Below, piece by piece: positions 40,284-49,011 of a stretch of 64,000 bases of DNA. A model generated the notes under the pieces. The model worked only from the letters and a program-made list of their open reading frames with translations, ran no database searches and was not told the DNA's origin. Numbering within the stretch: position 1 is the first letter of the stretch; the number at the start of each line of letters is the position of its first letter. The position numbers and the translations under genes are program-made. The stretch is from Exiguobacterium sp. BMC-KP (GTDB lineage Bacteria > Bacillota > Bacilli > Exiguobacteriales > Exiguobacteriaceae): positions 682,001 through 746,000 of the forward strand of contig NZ_LGIW01000015.1 of NCBI RefSeq assembly GCF_001275385.1. The letters are read 5' to 3'.

Positions 40284-40857
40284 AAATATGACCCCACCGA
40301 ACTAAATCCTCGAGGTAATCACGATATGTTTCTTCGACTTCTTCTTCTGTCAGCTCTCTGGCTCGAATAACGAGGTCTTTTACGACAGGATCGGCAAAAT
40401 GTGCACCACCGACGAGAGCATATAAGTAAGAGCCAATCACTTCAGATTGATTCCTAACCAAGAATCCAGTGATATATGTACCGTCAAGACTCTCTAAAAC
40501 GATATCAACCCGGCGTCCTTCCATCTCATCGAGAATCAATTGATTGTAATCTGCTTCTTTTTGATTAACATATCGGTATCGTCGATTTCTCCTTTTATTA
40601 TCTTGAATCTCCCACTCGAAATCGTCTAATTCACTAGGCGTAAAAAGCGAATCCAACATGGCAGCATCATCAATCTTTAGGCAGCAAAAGATGGCATCGT
40701 ATTCAAGTTGATCGTCATTCACTAAATCCGAGATGTCGTCTTTCGGGATTTCGATTGCATTATATCGCCGGGATACGCGTTCGATGACCGTTTCTTTTTT
40801 AAACGTCAACTGTTGCTTCCGGTGTTGAAATTTATGAGATGCTTTTTCATACTCCAT
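40282..40857 (-). CDS. Hypothetical protein, 191 aa
   Basis: Soluble, highly charged protein without a family I recognise. Begins MEYEKASHKFQHRKQQLTFK; middle part SELDDFEWEIQDNKRRNRRY; C-terminal helices rich in Glu (ELTEEEVEETYRDYLEDLV). GGAGG lies before the ATG. Single gene. Confidence 0.68.
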   Translation of the reverse strand: MEYEKASHKFQHRKQQLTFKKETVIERVSRRYNAIEIPKDDISDLVNDDQLEYDAIFCCLKIDDAAMLDSLFTPSELDDFEWEIQDNKRRNRRYRYVNQKEADYNQLILDEMEGRRVDIVLESLDGTYITGFLVRNQSEVIGSYLYALVGGAHFADPVVKDLVIRARELTEEEVEETYRDYLEDLVRWGHI

Positions 40858-41076
40858 ACTGTTTTCCTCCGTTCGAATTAAATGTCATATCTCTAGTGTA
40901 ATAGCAATAGTTCTTAAAAGTAAGTGAGTCTGACCGTATCTCAGTAATAAAGAATTGTTCTTTTTTTGAATAAAACTATAAACAAGGTCAATTGCTGACG
41001 ATAAATAGATACAGAATAATCTCACAAGAAAACTGTTGTAGAACATGAATGATACATAGAAGGAGTTAATGACACC

Positions 41077-41982
41077 ATGAATGAAACCTTACCGAGACCG
41101 TTACGCTCACCAGCGATCTTATCGAGCCTTGAATCAAACGTCGCGATGATCTGTTTTGATCGCCAACGACGTGTCGTCGACGTCAATGACTTGTTTGCGA
41201 AAACGATGAAGTATAAACGCGACGAGATGATTGGCTTACAGCACCATACGTTTTGTACACCAGAATTCGCGAACAGCCGTGAGTATCAAGACTTTTGGAC
41301 ACGCCTGTTCTCGGGCTTCAGTACAGCGGATAAAATCAAACGAGTCGATGCCCGGGGCGACATCTTATGGCTTGAAGCAACCTACATGCCGATCTTTGAG
41401 GGAGAAGAAGTCGTCGGCGTCGTCAAGATTGCCAGTAACATCACGGACCGGATTGACCGGGTACAAGGATATGCGAAAAGCTTCCAGACGCTTGCTGAGG
41501 GATTGAATTTGCAATCGGTTCATGGATCGAAAGAGGGCAACCGGCTTCAAGAGACGATGACTACGATCGCGAGTGAAACGGCAGAAAACCAACAGACGTT
41601 CGAAACGCTGTATGACCAAGCAATCGAGATCACAAAGATTGCTGATACGATCAAGGAGATTGCTGCCCGGACGAACCTGTTGTCGCTGAACGCGGCAATC
41701 GAAGCGGCACGTGCTGGAGAACATGGTAAAGGCTTTACCGTTGTTGCGAGTGAAGTCAAAAATTTATCGGATTTAGTCGGAAGTGCAGTCGTCGAAGTAC
41801 GGACGAATACGGAAACGATGAACCGTCAAATCATGGCGATGATGAAAAAGATTGAAGCGTCCCATCTCGAAGTCGCGTCAAGCCTTGCGACAGTAAAGGA
41901 AACGATGCAACGTTTTACCGCGATCGAAGAGGTCGCACATCAACTCGAGCAACAAACGGAAGATTTTCGGTCGTTTATTTGA
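41077..41982 (+). CDS. Soluble methyl-accepting chemotaxis protein, PAS domain plus signalling domain
   Basis: Protein of 301 residues without membrane helices. PAS fold at about 15-130 ([20 protein letters not shown]; the sensing core), then a short signalling domain with the conserved hairpin [20 protein letters not shown] and [20 protein letters not shown]. The short coiled coil suits a cytoplasmic receptor for redox, oxygen or a metabolite that feeds CheA/CheW. Methylation sites are few. AAGGAG precedes the ATG. Confidence 0.92.
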   Translation: MNETLPRPLRSPAILSSLESNVAMICFDRQRRVVDVNDLFAKTMKYKRDEMIGLQHHTFCTPEFANSREYQDFWTRLFSGFSTADKIKRVDARGDILWLEATYMPIFEGEEVVGVVKIASNITDRIDRVQGYAKSFQTLAEGLNLQSVHGSKEGNRLQETMTTIASETAENQQTFETLYDQAIEITKIADTIKEIAARTNLLSLNAAIEAARAGEHGKGFTVVASEVKNLSDLVGSAVVEVRTNTETMNRQIMAMMKKIEASHLEVASSLATVKETMQRFTAIEEVAHQLEQQTEDFRSFI

Positions 41983-41997
41983 GAAGAATACAAAGAG

Positions 41998-42026
41998 AGC
42001 GATGGCGAGAAGTCATCGCTTTTTTG
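41998..42026 (+). terminator. Terminator of the chemoreceptor gene
   Basis: Stem AGCGATG / CATCGCT followed by TTTTTT. Confidence 0.8.
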
Positions 42027-42084
42027 TTTAGTCAAATTAGTCGTTTTGGAAGAGTACAGGCGTGGGAAATAACACGTGAGCCCG

Positions 42085-42131
42085 TTGACCGCAGAACGGA
42101 GGCACGTTATAATTCAAATAGACGTTTGAAT
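42085..42131 (+). promoter_or_regulatory. Promoter and operator of the CDF exporter gene
   Basis: TTGACC (42085-42090), 17-base spacer, TATAAT (42108-42113). Overlapping the start point is a perfect inverted repeat ATTCAAA-N6-TTTGAAT (42112-42131), the type of site used by ArsR/CzrA metal-responsive repressors. Confidence 0.7.
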
Positions 42132-42154
42132 GTAAAGCAAAAGGAGGCAACGTC

Positions 42155-43090
42155 ATGGCACATGATCATCATCACCACCATCATCATACCGACAATAAAA
42201 AGGTACTGGGCCTGTCGTTCCTGATCATCACCGCGTTCATGATCGTCGAGGTCATCGGCGGAATTTGGACGAACAGTCTAGCGTTGTTATCGGACGCCGG
42301 GCACATGTTAAGTGACTCGATTTCACTTGCGATCGCCCTGCTAGCCTTCCAGTTCTCGAGTCAAGCACCGGATGCGAACAAGACGTTCGGTTCAAAACGC
42401 TTTGAAATCCTAGCCGCCATCATAAACGGCGTGACGTTGATCGTCATCGCTCTCTATATTTTCATTGAAGCCATTCAGCGTTTCATCGATCCACCCGCTG
42501 TCGCAACGACCGGGATGCTGATCATCAGTGTCCTCGGGTTGCTCGTTAATATCTTGGTCGCCTGGATCATGACACGTGGCGGTGGACATGAACACAATCT
42601 CAACATGCGTGGTGCGTATCTACACGTCTTAAGCGACATGCTTGGATCAGTTGGAGCGATTGCGGCGGCTCTTCTGATCATGTTCTTCGGTTGGGGATGG
42701 GCGGATCCGCTCGCGAGTGTCATCGTTGCGATCCTCGTCTTACGGAGCGGTTATTACGTGACGAAGGCGTCGGTGCACGTCTTGATGGAAGGGACGCCGA
42801 GCGACGTCGATATCGATGAAGTCGTCGCGACGATTCAGACGAACGAAGCCGTCCTCGGACTACATGATTTACACATTTGGTCGATCACAAGTGGCTATAA
42901 CGCGTTATCGTGTCACGTCGTCGTCAAAGAAGACATGACCGTCCGGGAGTCGGAATCGATTCGTGAACAAATCGATCACGATTTAAAACATGTCGGTATT
43001 GAACACGCGACGATTCAGGTCGAGACGAATCAACACGCGCATGGTGATACGTTGTATTGCGACGGGAAACATGAATCGCATTCACATTAA
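42155..43090 (+). CDS. Cation diffusion facilitator family transporter (CzcD/ZitB-like)
   Basis: CDF of 311 residues. The N terminus holds a seven-His run after MAHD (native, typical of CzcD), followed by six helices (about 18-210) with the metal-site pairs in helix 2 (LLSDAGHMLSDS) and helix 5 (VLSDMLGSV), and a cytosolic dimer domain from 215, ending in a His-rich tail. It exports Zn, Co or Cd in exchange for protons. AAAGGAGG precedes the ATG. The palindrome at the promoter suggests metal induction. Confidence 0.94.
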   Translation: MAHDHHHHHHHTDNKKVLGLSFLIITAFMIVEVIGGIWTNSLALLSDAGHMLSDSISLAIALLAFQFSSQAPDANKTFGSKRFEILAAIINGVTLIVIALYIFIEAIQRFIDPPAVATTGMLIISVLGLLVNILVAWIMTRGGGHEHNLNMRGAYLHVLSDMLGSVGAIAAALLIMFFGWGWADPLASVIVAILVLRSGYYVTKASVHVLMEGTPSDVDIDEVVATIQTNEAVLGLHDLHIWSITSGYNALSCHVVVKEDMTVRESESIREQIDHDLKHVGIEHATIQVETNQHAHGDTLYCDGKHESHSH

Positions 43091-43091
43091 A

Positions 43092-43128
43092 AAACGAGCG
43101 CATGTCCAAGTCGGACGTGCGCTCGTTT
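43092..43128. terminator. Bidirectional terminator
   Basis: Stem AACGAGCGCATGTCC / GGACGTGCGCTCGTT between the CDF gene and the convergent 105-aa gene. Confidence 0.87.
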
Positions 43129-43136
43129 GCTTATGC

Positions 43137-43454
43137 TTAAATGATCGGCACCGTTGGTAGAAACAGCGTCGCGAACAGACTGATACTCAAGAACATCGAG
43201 TATCCGAAAAAGGTCGTTTTGGCATTTCCAGCAGCTCGGTTACCTAAGTACATGAAAAAGACGATAGATAAGAACGTCAAACCCGTCAATACGGACGAGT
43301 GGTGTTGATCCGGCGAAGGAGCAAGCGACTGGACAAGATGCGCGAGACCAAGCGGCAGGACGATCAATAGAAAGTAGTAGCCTAGACGAGCCTCGGATGG
43401 GACGTCGACCTGTTTCTGTTCGGTTTCATAGTCATAACGCGTTTGCGTTTTCAT
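43137..43454 (-). CDS. Hypothetical membrane protein, 105 aa
   Basis: Polar N terminus (MKTQTRYDYETEQKQVDV) then three helices (about 24-44, 54-70, 80-101). AGGGAGGTG precedes the ATG. No family recognised, single gene. Confidence 0.68.
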   Translation of the reverse strand: MKTQTRYDYETEQKQVDVPSEARLGYYFLLIVLPLGLAHLVQSLAPSPDQHHSSVLTGLTFLSIVFFMYLGNRAAGNAKTTFFGYSMFLSISLFATLFLPTVPII

Positions 43455-43629
43455 GGATCTTCACCTCCCTATGCGTTTTAGTATAGCGAATGAACATGTC
43501 GGCTCTGTTACAGACGGGTAAGAATGCCTTAACAGACGATGACGATGTGATGACGAAAAAAGAATGGGCAGCAATTGAGAAAAATTGTAAGATGAACAAG
43601 AAGTCGTTTTAGGAAAGGAATAAAGCATT

Positions 43630-44829
43630 ATGTCACGTGCGTTTCGTTTTATGTATGTCTCCGATCTGTTATCGACCGTCGGGACGAGTTTCGTCTATAT
43701 CGCGATCTACTGGTTAAGTGCGGAACAGATCAGTGCTGCTGGTGTCGCCTTGCTTGCAACCGGTGTCTTTTTGATTCGTTTTCTTGTCTCAACGTTCGTC
43801 GGACCATGGATCGACCGCTTCGTCAGTGCATCGTTGTACCAAACATCGTTACTCATTCGGATACTGGCGCTTAGTATCGCGTTAGCTGGGATTGGACTGA
43901 CGGACGTCGTCCTACCGTGGTTACTCGGCTTACTCGTTGTTCAGACGATTCTACAAATCGTGGGTGGAAATGCCGTCTTCACATGGGTCGTCGATTTAGT
44001 CGAAGATGATCAATTGCCGCAAGCGAATGCCTATCTCGCAACCATCGAACGAATCGGTACGCTAAGCGGATTTTTACTCGGTGGGATGATGATCGCCCAT
44101 TTCTCGATGGCGAGTATTCTGTGGTTCGATCTCGGACTGCATCTCGTCGCCTGGTTACTCGTTCGACATATGACAGGACAAGTCGCAGAAGGGGCGCATC
44201 AAGGATCGTACCGCGAATCGTTACTCGAAGGAATTCGCCACGTCATTCAAGACAGTCGCTTGAAATGGATCTTGGGTTGTGCCATCCTTGCAAACTGGAT
44301 GATCACACCGATGAACACCTTACTTGCGCCATACGCGAAGGACGTCTTATTGGGGAATGCACAGACCTTTTCTGCGCTTGAGCTAGCGACGGTAATCGGG
44401 GGAATCACGATGTCGCTCCTATACGGGAAGTGGGTCGTCTCGATCAGGCAGGATAAGCTGTTTCGTGTCGCTGTTGTATTGCAAGGACTCGCGATTGCAA
44501 TCGTTGCATATGTCTCGTCCGTACCCCTTGCGATTGGCGGGTTCGTCTTACTTGGCATGGCGCTGACACTGTTCGGGATTCCGTTTTCGACCTTGTTACA
44601 ACGCTCGACGCCTGCGCACTTACTCGGACGGGTCCGGACGGCGATGGTCGCAGCTTCGACGGCATGTTCCGCGCTCTGCTACGGTCTGTCATCGTACTTG
44701 ACGTCGTTCTTCAGCATCTCGTTCGTCTTCCTGTTCTTTGCCTTGAGTGGTCTTGTCATGACCAGTATCTGGTTACTGATTCATCGTACTGTTTCCTTTT
44801 CAGAAGTACGACAGGACAAGGTCGGATGA
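43630..44829 (+). CDS. MFS transporter (macrolide-efflux-like)
   Basis: Major facilitator of 399 residues, twelve predicted helices. The N-terminal MSRAFRFMYVSDLLSTVGTS and the A-motif-like loop GPWIDRFVSASLYQ after helix 2 resemble the MefA/YfiS-type drug-efflux branch. AGGAAAGGA precedes the ATG. It is followed by a short membrane-protein gene. The substrate cannot be inferred. Confidence 0.9.
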   Translation: MSRAFRFMYVSDLLSTVGTSFVYIAIYWLSAEQISAAGVALLATGVFLIRFLVSTFVGPWIDRFVSASLYQTSLLIRILALSIALAGIGLTDVVLPWLLGLLVVQTILQIVGGNAVFTWVVDLVEDDQLPQANAYLATIERIGTLSGFLLGGMMIAHFSMASILWFDLGLHLVAWLLVRHMTGQVAEGAHQGSYRESLLEGIRHVIQDSRLKWILGCAILANWMITPMNTLLAPYAKDVLLGNAQTFSALELATVIGGITMSLLYGKWVVSIRQDKLFRVAVVLQGLAIAIVAYVSSVPLAIGGFVLLGMALTLFGIPFSTLLQRSTPAHLLGRVRTAMVAASTACSALCYGLSSYLTSFFSISFVFLFFALSGLVMTSIWLLIHRTVSFSEVRQDKVG

Positions 44830-44910
44830 AATATCCGCCTTGAGATGGAGGTAAGCGGTTTCGCGCTTTTGTACACTAGAGATAGAAATGAACGATGAGG
44901 AGTGGAGTCG

Positions 44911-45021
44911 ATGGAGAGTTTGTGGATCACGGCATTATTGTTTTTGATTCCGATCAGTGGGATGACGGTTTTCTTGAATGTACTGTGGCGCCGAATGGAA
45001 ACGGAAGGCGTTTCGGAGTAA
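44911..45021 (+). CDS. Small membrane protein, 36 aa
   Basis: ATG 44911 to TAA 45021, with GAGGAGTGG upstream. MESLWITALLFLIPISGMTV begins a single helix, followed by VLWRRMETEGVSE. No family recognised; a lone microprotein between the MFS gene and a terminator. Confidence 0.55.
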   Translation: MESLWITALLFLIPISGMTVFLNVLWRRMETEGVSE

Positions 45022-45042
45022 GGATGAACTAACTAAACAGTG

Positions 45043-45084
45043 CGTCTGCTTACCAATTTTAGATTGGACAGCGGACGTTTTTTT
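45043..45084 (+). terminator. Terminator after the 36-aa gene
   Basis: Outer stem CGTCTGCT / AGCGGACG (one G-U pair) and inner CCAAT / ATTGG, followed by seven T. Confidence 0.75.
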
Positions 45085-45208
45085 CATTTGAGGCATAAAT
45101 GGTCGTAGAAGAATGACCTCAGATTCGTTAAATCAATACTTCCCGTGTAAACTGAAGTAGCAAGTGGTTTTATGATTTTTCGATCGAAGATAAGGGGGGA
45201 GCATCAAC

Positions 45209-45949
45209 ATGAAAGCAATCATTACAGGCATGAACGGAACGGTAGCGCCTGTCGTTGCGGACGTTTTAGCAAAGTACGACATCGAGACAGTCGCGTGGGA
45301 CCGGACGAAAGTCTCGACGACTGAAGAATCTCGAATGCGGACATTTTTAGAAACCGAACGGCCGAATTATTTCTTACATATTGGGATGGGATCCGTCAGT
45401 TGGACGGAAGCGCTCGTTCGCTTGTGCCAAGAATATAAGATTCCATTTTTCTTCACGAGTACGGTGTCTGTTTTCTCGGACGACGTACCAGCACCGATTG
45501 AAAAGGATGCGAAGCCTGATGCGACCGACGAGTATGGTGCCTATAAGATTGCTTGCGAACAAGCGATTCAAGCAATTGATCCACAAGCGAAAATCGTCCG
45601 AATCGGTTGGCAAATCGGAACGGAGGCAGGTTCGAACAACATGGTCGATTTCTTTACGAACGAGATGAAGCAACACGGCGTCATTCAAGCAAGTCGCAAC
45701 TGGTATCCATCGAGCTCGTTGCTTGAAGACACGGCGGAAGCACTCGTTACGATTTTACTGGAACGCGAAGCGGGGCTCTATCAGTTGAACGGAAACAATC
45801 GTTATTCGATGTACGATTTAGCGCGTGCCTTAAATACACTACATGCTAAAAATTGGACGATCGAACCAGTCGATGAACCGCGCCGAGACAATCGAATGGC
45901 GACAGACATCGTCTTGGTTCGCCCGTTATCAGAACGATTACCACTCTAA
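45209..45949 (+). CDS. RmlD-like sugar-nucleotide/NAD-dependent epimerase family protein
   Basis: Extended-SDR-like protein of 246 residues. The cofactor loop is GMNGTVAP (7-14), DEYGAYKIACEQAI supplies the Tyr-x-x-x-Lys pair, and PSSSLLEDTAEALV is the usual RmlD-type middle. It resembles dTDP-4-dehydrorhamnose reductases but stands alone, so it may act on another substrate. GGGGGAGC precedes the ATG. Confidence 0.82.
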   Translation: MKAIITGMNGTVAPVVADVLAKYDIETVAWDRTKVSTTEESRMRTFLETERPNYFLHIGMGSVSWTEALVRLCQEYKIPFFFTSTVSVFSDDVPAPIEKDAKPDATDEYGAYKIACEQAIQAIDPQAKIVRIGWQIGTEAGSNNMVDFFTNEMKQHGVIQASRNWYPSSSLLEDTAEALVTILLEREAGLYQLNGNNRYSMYDLARALNTLHAKNWTIEPVDEPRRDNRMATDIVLVRPLSERLPL

Positions 45950-45951
45950 TC

Positions 45952-46000
45952 AAACATCCCGCTCTTCTTGACGCGTGTCAAAGAGAGCGGGATGTTTTTT
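45952..46000. terminator. Bidirectional terminator
   Basis: Stem ACATCCCGCTCTT / AAGAGAGCGGGATGT (one mismatch) with an inner TTGACG/CGTGTCAA pairing; between convergent genes and just past the hmp stop. Confidence 0.88.
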
Positions 46001-47138
46001 ACTGCGTTATTGACGTTTCCGCTGCAAAAGCAAGTGCGGGTCCAAAGATTTCGTAATGAAGTTTATCTGGTGACGCCGTGAAGTGTTCAATGACAAATTG
46101 AATCATTGCTTCCGGACCACAGACGTATGTCAGATCCGTGATGCTTGCGATGACGTCTTTCGGTAAGCGTCCTGCCTGATCCGTTGCCTGATGTTCCGCA
46201 TAACGAACGATGCGCGCGCCACGTTGCTCGAGTAAGGCGAGTTGTTCTGTAAACGGACGATTGCGTTCATCTTGGACAGCGTGATGTAATGTCACGTCTC
46301 GCCCGGCAGCTAATGCTTCCTCTGCCATTGCAAGCATTGGTGTAATCCCGATCCCACCGGCAATCAGAACGACGGGTTCGTCGGATGCATCAAGCGTGAA
46401 AGAACCTGCTGGCGCACTAATCAACACCGTGTCACCGATGCGAGCTGCATGTAAGTAGTCCGAGACAATCCCTTCTCGTTTGACGCCAATCGTATAGGTC
46501 GTCGTGTTCGATGCCGTCGTCAGACTGTATTGACGGTTGTGCCATAAGCCGTCTTGATCTTGAATCCGTATCGTGATGTATTGGCCTGCTCGATAATCAG
46601 GAAGCGGACCGTCCGTTTTAAAAGTCAGCGAGCGAATGCCGTCTGCTTGTTCCTGAATGTCAGAAATCTCGACAGGCTGATAACCAGAAAAACCTTTCGC
46701 CTGTTCGTCCTGCGCGTATAATTCAGCTTCAAGGGCGATGAACAGATCGGCAATCTCCCCGTACGCTTCACCCCACGCTTGCAAAATCTCTGGCGTCGCT
46801 GCTTCCCCTAAGACGTCTTGCATCGCTCCGAGTAATTCTTGACCGACGAGTGGATACATCTCCGGTTTGATTTGAAGACTCCGGTGTTTATGAAGAACTG
46901 GTAACAAGACTGGTTTTAACGTCTCGAGTCGATCGATGTGAGCAGCAGCGGCATAAACAGCCGTCGCAAGTGCTTGCGATTGTCGGTCGCTTCGTTGATT
47001 CGATTGATTGAAGACGTGCTTCAGTTCCGGGTGAGCCAGAAACAGTCGCTGATAGAAGACTTTCGTGATCGCTGCACCGTTAGCCGCAAGGACCGGTACC
47101 GTCGATTGGACGATTTGAATGGTAGAGGTTGATAACAT
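45999..47138 (-). CDS. hmp: Flavohemoprotein / nitric oxide dioxygenase
   Basis: Three-domain Hmp of 379 residues. The globin (1-140) has Tyr29 at the distal position and the proximal histidine in HKHRSLQIKP (His85), followed by the PLVGQELL segment. The FAD domain (150-250) has RQYSLTT, and the NAD domain has GGIGITPML and YVCGPEAM. It oxidises NO to nitrate using NADPH and O2. AAAGGAAG precedes the ATG. A minus-strand promoter TTGTAT-N17-AATACT overlaps a dyad (see regulatory entry). Confidence 0.95.
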   Translation of the reverse strand: MLSTSTIQIVQSTVPVLAANGAAITKVFYQRLFLAHPELKHVFNQSNQRSDRQSQALATAVYAAAAHIDRLETLKPVLLPVLHKHRSLQIKPEMYPLVGQELLGAMQDVLGEAATPEILQAWGEAYGEIADLFIALEAELYAQDEQAKGFSGYQPVEISDIQEQADGIRSLTFKTDGPLPDYRAGQYITIRIQDQDGLWHNRQYSLTTASNTTTYTIGVKREGIVSDYLHAARIGDTVLISAPAGSFTLDASDEPVVLIAGGIGITPMLAMAEEALAAGRDVTLHHAVQDERNRPFTEQLALLEQRGARIVRYAEHQATDQAGRLPKDVIASITDLTYVCGPEAMIQFVIEHFTASPDKLHYEIFGPALAFAAETSITQ

Positions 47139-47177
47139 AAGACCACTTCCTTTTCATTAAGTAATGAAGACAGTCTT

Positions 47178-47219
47178 AGTATTTCGTACTCGCCATTTTA
47201 ATACAACATTTAAAATACT
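47178..47219 (-). promoter_or_regulatory. hmp promoter with AGTATTT/AAATACT dyad
   Basis: On the minus strand TTGTAT (47201-47206), 17 bases, then AATACT (47178-47183). Just upstream on that strand lies AGTATTTTAAATGTT (47205-47219), which resembles an NsrR-type half palindrome; AGTATTT at 47178 and AAATACT at 47213 are also exact inverted copies. Confidence 0.4.
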
Positions 47220-47277
47220 AGATTAATCGACATCGTGCGTTTTGTCACAAGCAGGTCAAAATTTCGACAAGGATTCG

Positions 47278-48909
47278 TCACGATTGATTGGAGATCCAGA
47301 GCTTGGCGAAGTCAAAATAACCGAATGAATCAATCGTGATGTTTTGCAGTTCGATCGGATATGGAATCAGTCGCGTATCGTGATAGAACGGGATGAAATA
47401 GGATTCGTCAATCAAGTAGCGTTCGATTGCTTGATGAATCGGGAGCCAATCTTCAAACGGTGTCGCATCGTATTGTTCAATCCATGTCAGCATCTCCGGC
47501 ATCTGCTGAAACAGTCGGATCGGCGGTGAAAACGTGTTCGTCATGAACTGATAGAAGGCGTACTGAATATTCCGCTCGAACACTTCGGCATGGACGGCGA
47601 GATCGATCGTATCGTACGCATGGAAATCCGTGATACTCTCCTCAAATCCGACCTCGACGAACTCATACGGAATTCCGTCCTGATCGAACCGCTGACAGAG
47701 CCAGCGTGTCACCTTGTCCGTAAAATCAGTCAGCTTGATTCGGATCGGTTGCGTGAACAAGACGGCAGGACCTTCCGGTGTAGGGGAAGGTCGACTGAAC
47801 GATTCAATAAATCCGGAGTCGTTTGGTTGTGCCCGTTCATGGAACTCATGAATGCCACCGCGTACTTCCGCGACGAGCCGGTGGATATAATGTCGCGCGG
47901 CTTTTGATTCAAACGGACCACCGGCGCGCGGATGAAGCAAGACAAGACCGAAGCCGGACTGGGTCGCAATCGTATCAATCGGACTGGAGTCAGAAGCCGA
48001 TGTCCGGTAGACCGGGTCATATTGCTCCGGCATCTGGATGAATTCGATCCGGTCGAGCAGGGCACGGATACCAAAGTAGTTCGGGAACGCCGTCAGAACG
48101 GTCTTCTTGTCGTCGTGTTGCGTCAGTTGGAACGGTCCCGTTCCGACTCCGTCCTTGATAATGCTCGTATGTATGGAGGCGAGCTGTGGCAAAATCGAAC
48201 TCCGGCGTTGATCGAGTGTGAGATCGACCCGGTACGGACCGTTCGAGACGATCTGTTTCACGTGCCGATAGGAATAGGCGTAAGCAGGGTAAGCAATTAA
48301 AGCACGCAGACTCTTCGTCACTTCTTTACTTGTCAGGAGCGAACCATCATGAAAGCGGACATCCTTTCGTAAGAAGAGACTGAGCGTCGCCCCGTTCCAG
48401 ACATAGTGATGAGTCAGCTCACCTTGAATGTTGCCGTCGACGTCGATCGTAAACAATCGGTTAAAGACGTTCTGGACGAGGTGGGCACTATGGATATCCG
48501 CTGCTTCTAACGGATGTGTCGTCAGGAAGTTCCGCTTTCGCGGAATCAGCAAAGCGTCCGATGTCGTTTGCGTATAGCCGAACTTTCGCTCCAGTTGCCG
48601 CATGAAGCGTCCGGTTTGTGCCGGCGACCAGTCCCACGTCAATTTCTCCGTTACCGACTCGATTGACTCACGGTCGATTCGCTCTAACATCTGTTTCGCA
48701 TACTCGCGTTCAACGTGGCGCAACCAGACGAGCTCACTCAAATTCCCTCGTCCACGACCACTCGTATAGTCAATCCAGCCTTCATCCTGCCATTTATTGA
48801 GATATCGTTTTGTTTGTTTAGGACTTAAATGGATCGCGTCAGCGAGTGTTGCGATTGAATAGTGTCCATTTCGGCAAGTCTTCCATAACATAAAAAGATA
48901 AGCATCCAT
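47278..48909 (-). CDS. SgrR-type transcriptional regulator with solute-binding domain
   Basis: Protein of 543 residues. ATG 48909 (MDAYLFMLWKTC) is nine bases after GGAGG; an earlier ATG abuts it. An N-terminal winged helix (about 15-80, HLSPKQTKRYLNKWQDEGW) is followed by an oligopeptide-type SBP_bac_5 domain (from about 150) with the DVRFHDGSLLTSKEVTKSL motif but no signal peptide, as in SgrR. SgrR senses a sugar-phosphate-like ligand in the cytosol. It is divergent from an MFS gene, the probable target. Ligand unknown. Confidence 0.88.
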   Translation of the reverse strand: MDAYLFMLWKTCRNGHYSIATLADAIHLSPKQTKRYLNKWQDEGWIDYTSGRGRGNLSELVWLRHVEREYAKQMLERIDRESIESVTEKLTWDWSPAQTGRFMRQLERKFGYTQTTSDALLIPRKRNFLTTHPLEAADIHSAHLVQNVFNRLFTIDVDGNIQGELTHHYVWNGATLSLFLRKDVRFHDGSLLTSKEVTKSLRALIAYPAYAYSYRHVKQIVSNGPYRVDLTLDQRRSSILPQLASIHTSIIKDGVGTGPFQLTQHDDKKTVLTAFPNYFGIRALLDRIEFIQMPEQYDPVYRTSASDSSPIDTIATQSGFGLVLLHPRAGGPFESKAARHYIHRLVAEVRGGIHEFHERAQPNDSGFIESFSRPSPTPEGPAVLFTQPIRIKLTDFTDKVTRWLCQRFDQDGIPYEFVEVGFEESITDFHAYDTIDLAVHAEVFERNIQYAFYQFMTNTFSPPIRLFQQMPEMLTWIEQYDATPFEDWLPIHQAIERYLIDESYFIPFYHDTRLIPYPIELQNITIDSFGYFDFAKLWISNQS

Positions 48910-48945
48910 CTCATTCATCCTCCTTAAAAGGGGACATCTTTTTTG

Positions 48946-48958
48946 AATGACGTCCATT
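48946..48958. promoter_or_regulatory. Near-palindrome in the SgrR/MFS spacer
   Basis: AATGACGTCCATT, two-fold about a GACGTC core, lies in the 100-base divergent spacer. Candidate SgrR-type operator only. Confidence 0.25.
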
Positions 48959-49011
48959 TTTCTTATGTATTGTCTTGTTTATGATACAGGTAGAGAATGG
49001 AAGGTGACAAT

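Noticed and set aside
42155-42190. Seven-histidine run that might suggest a vector tag
   Set aside because: It belongs to the natural His-rich N terminus of CzcD-type transporters, with further His at the C terminus.
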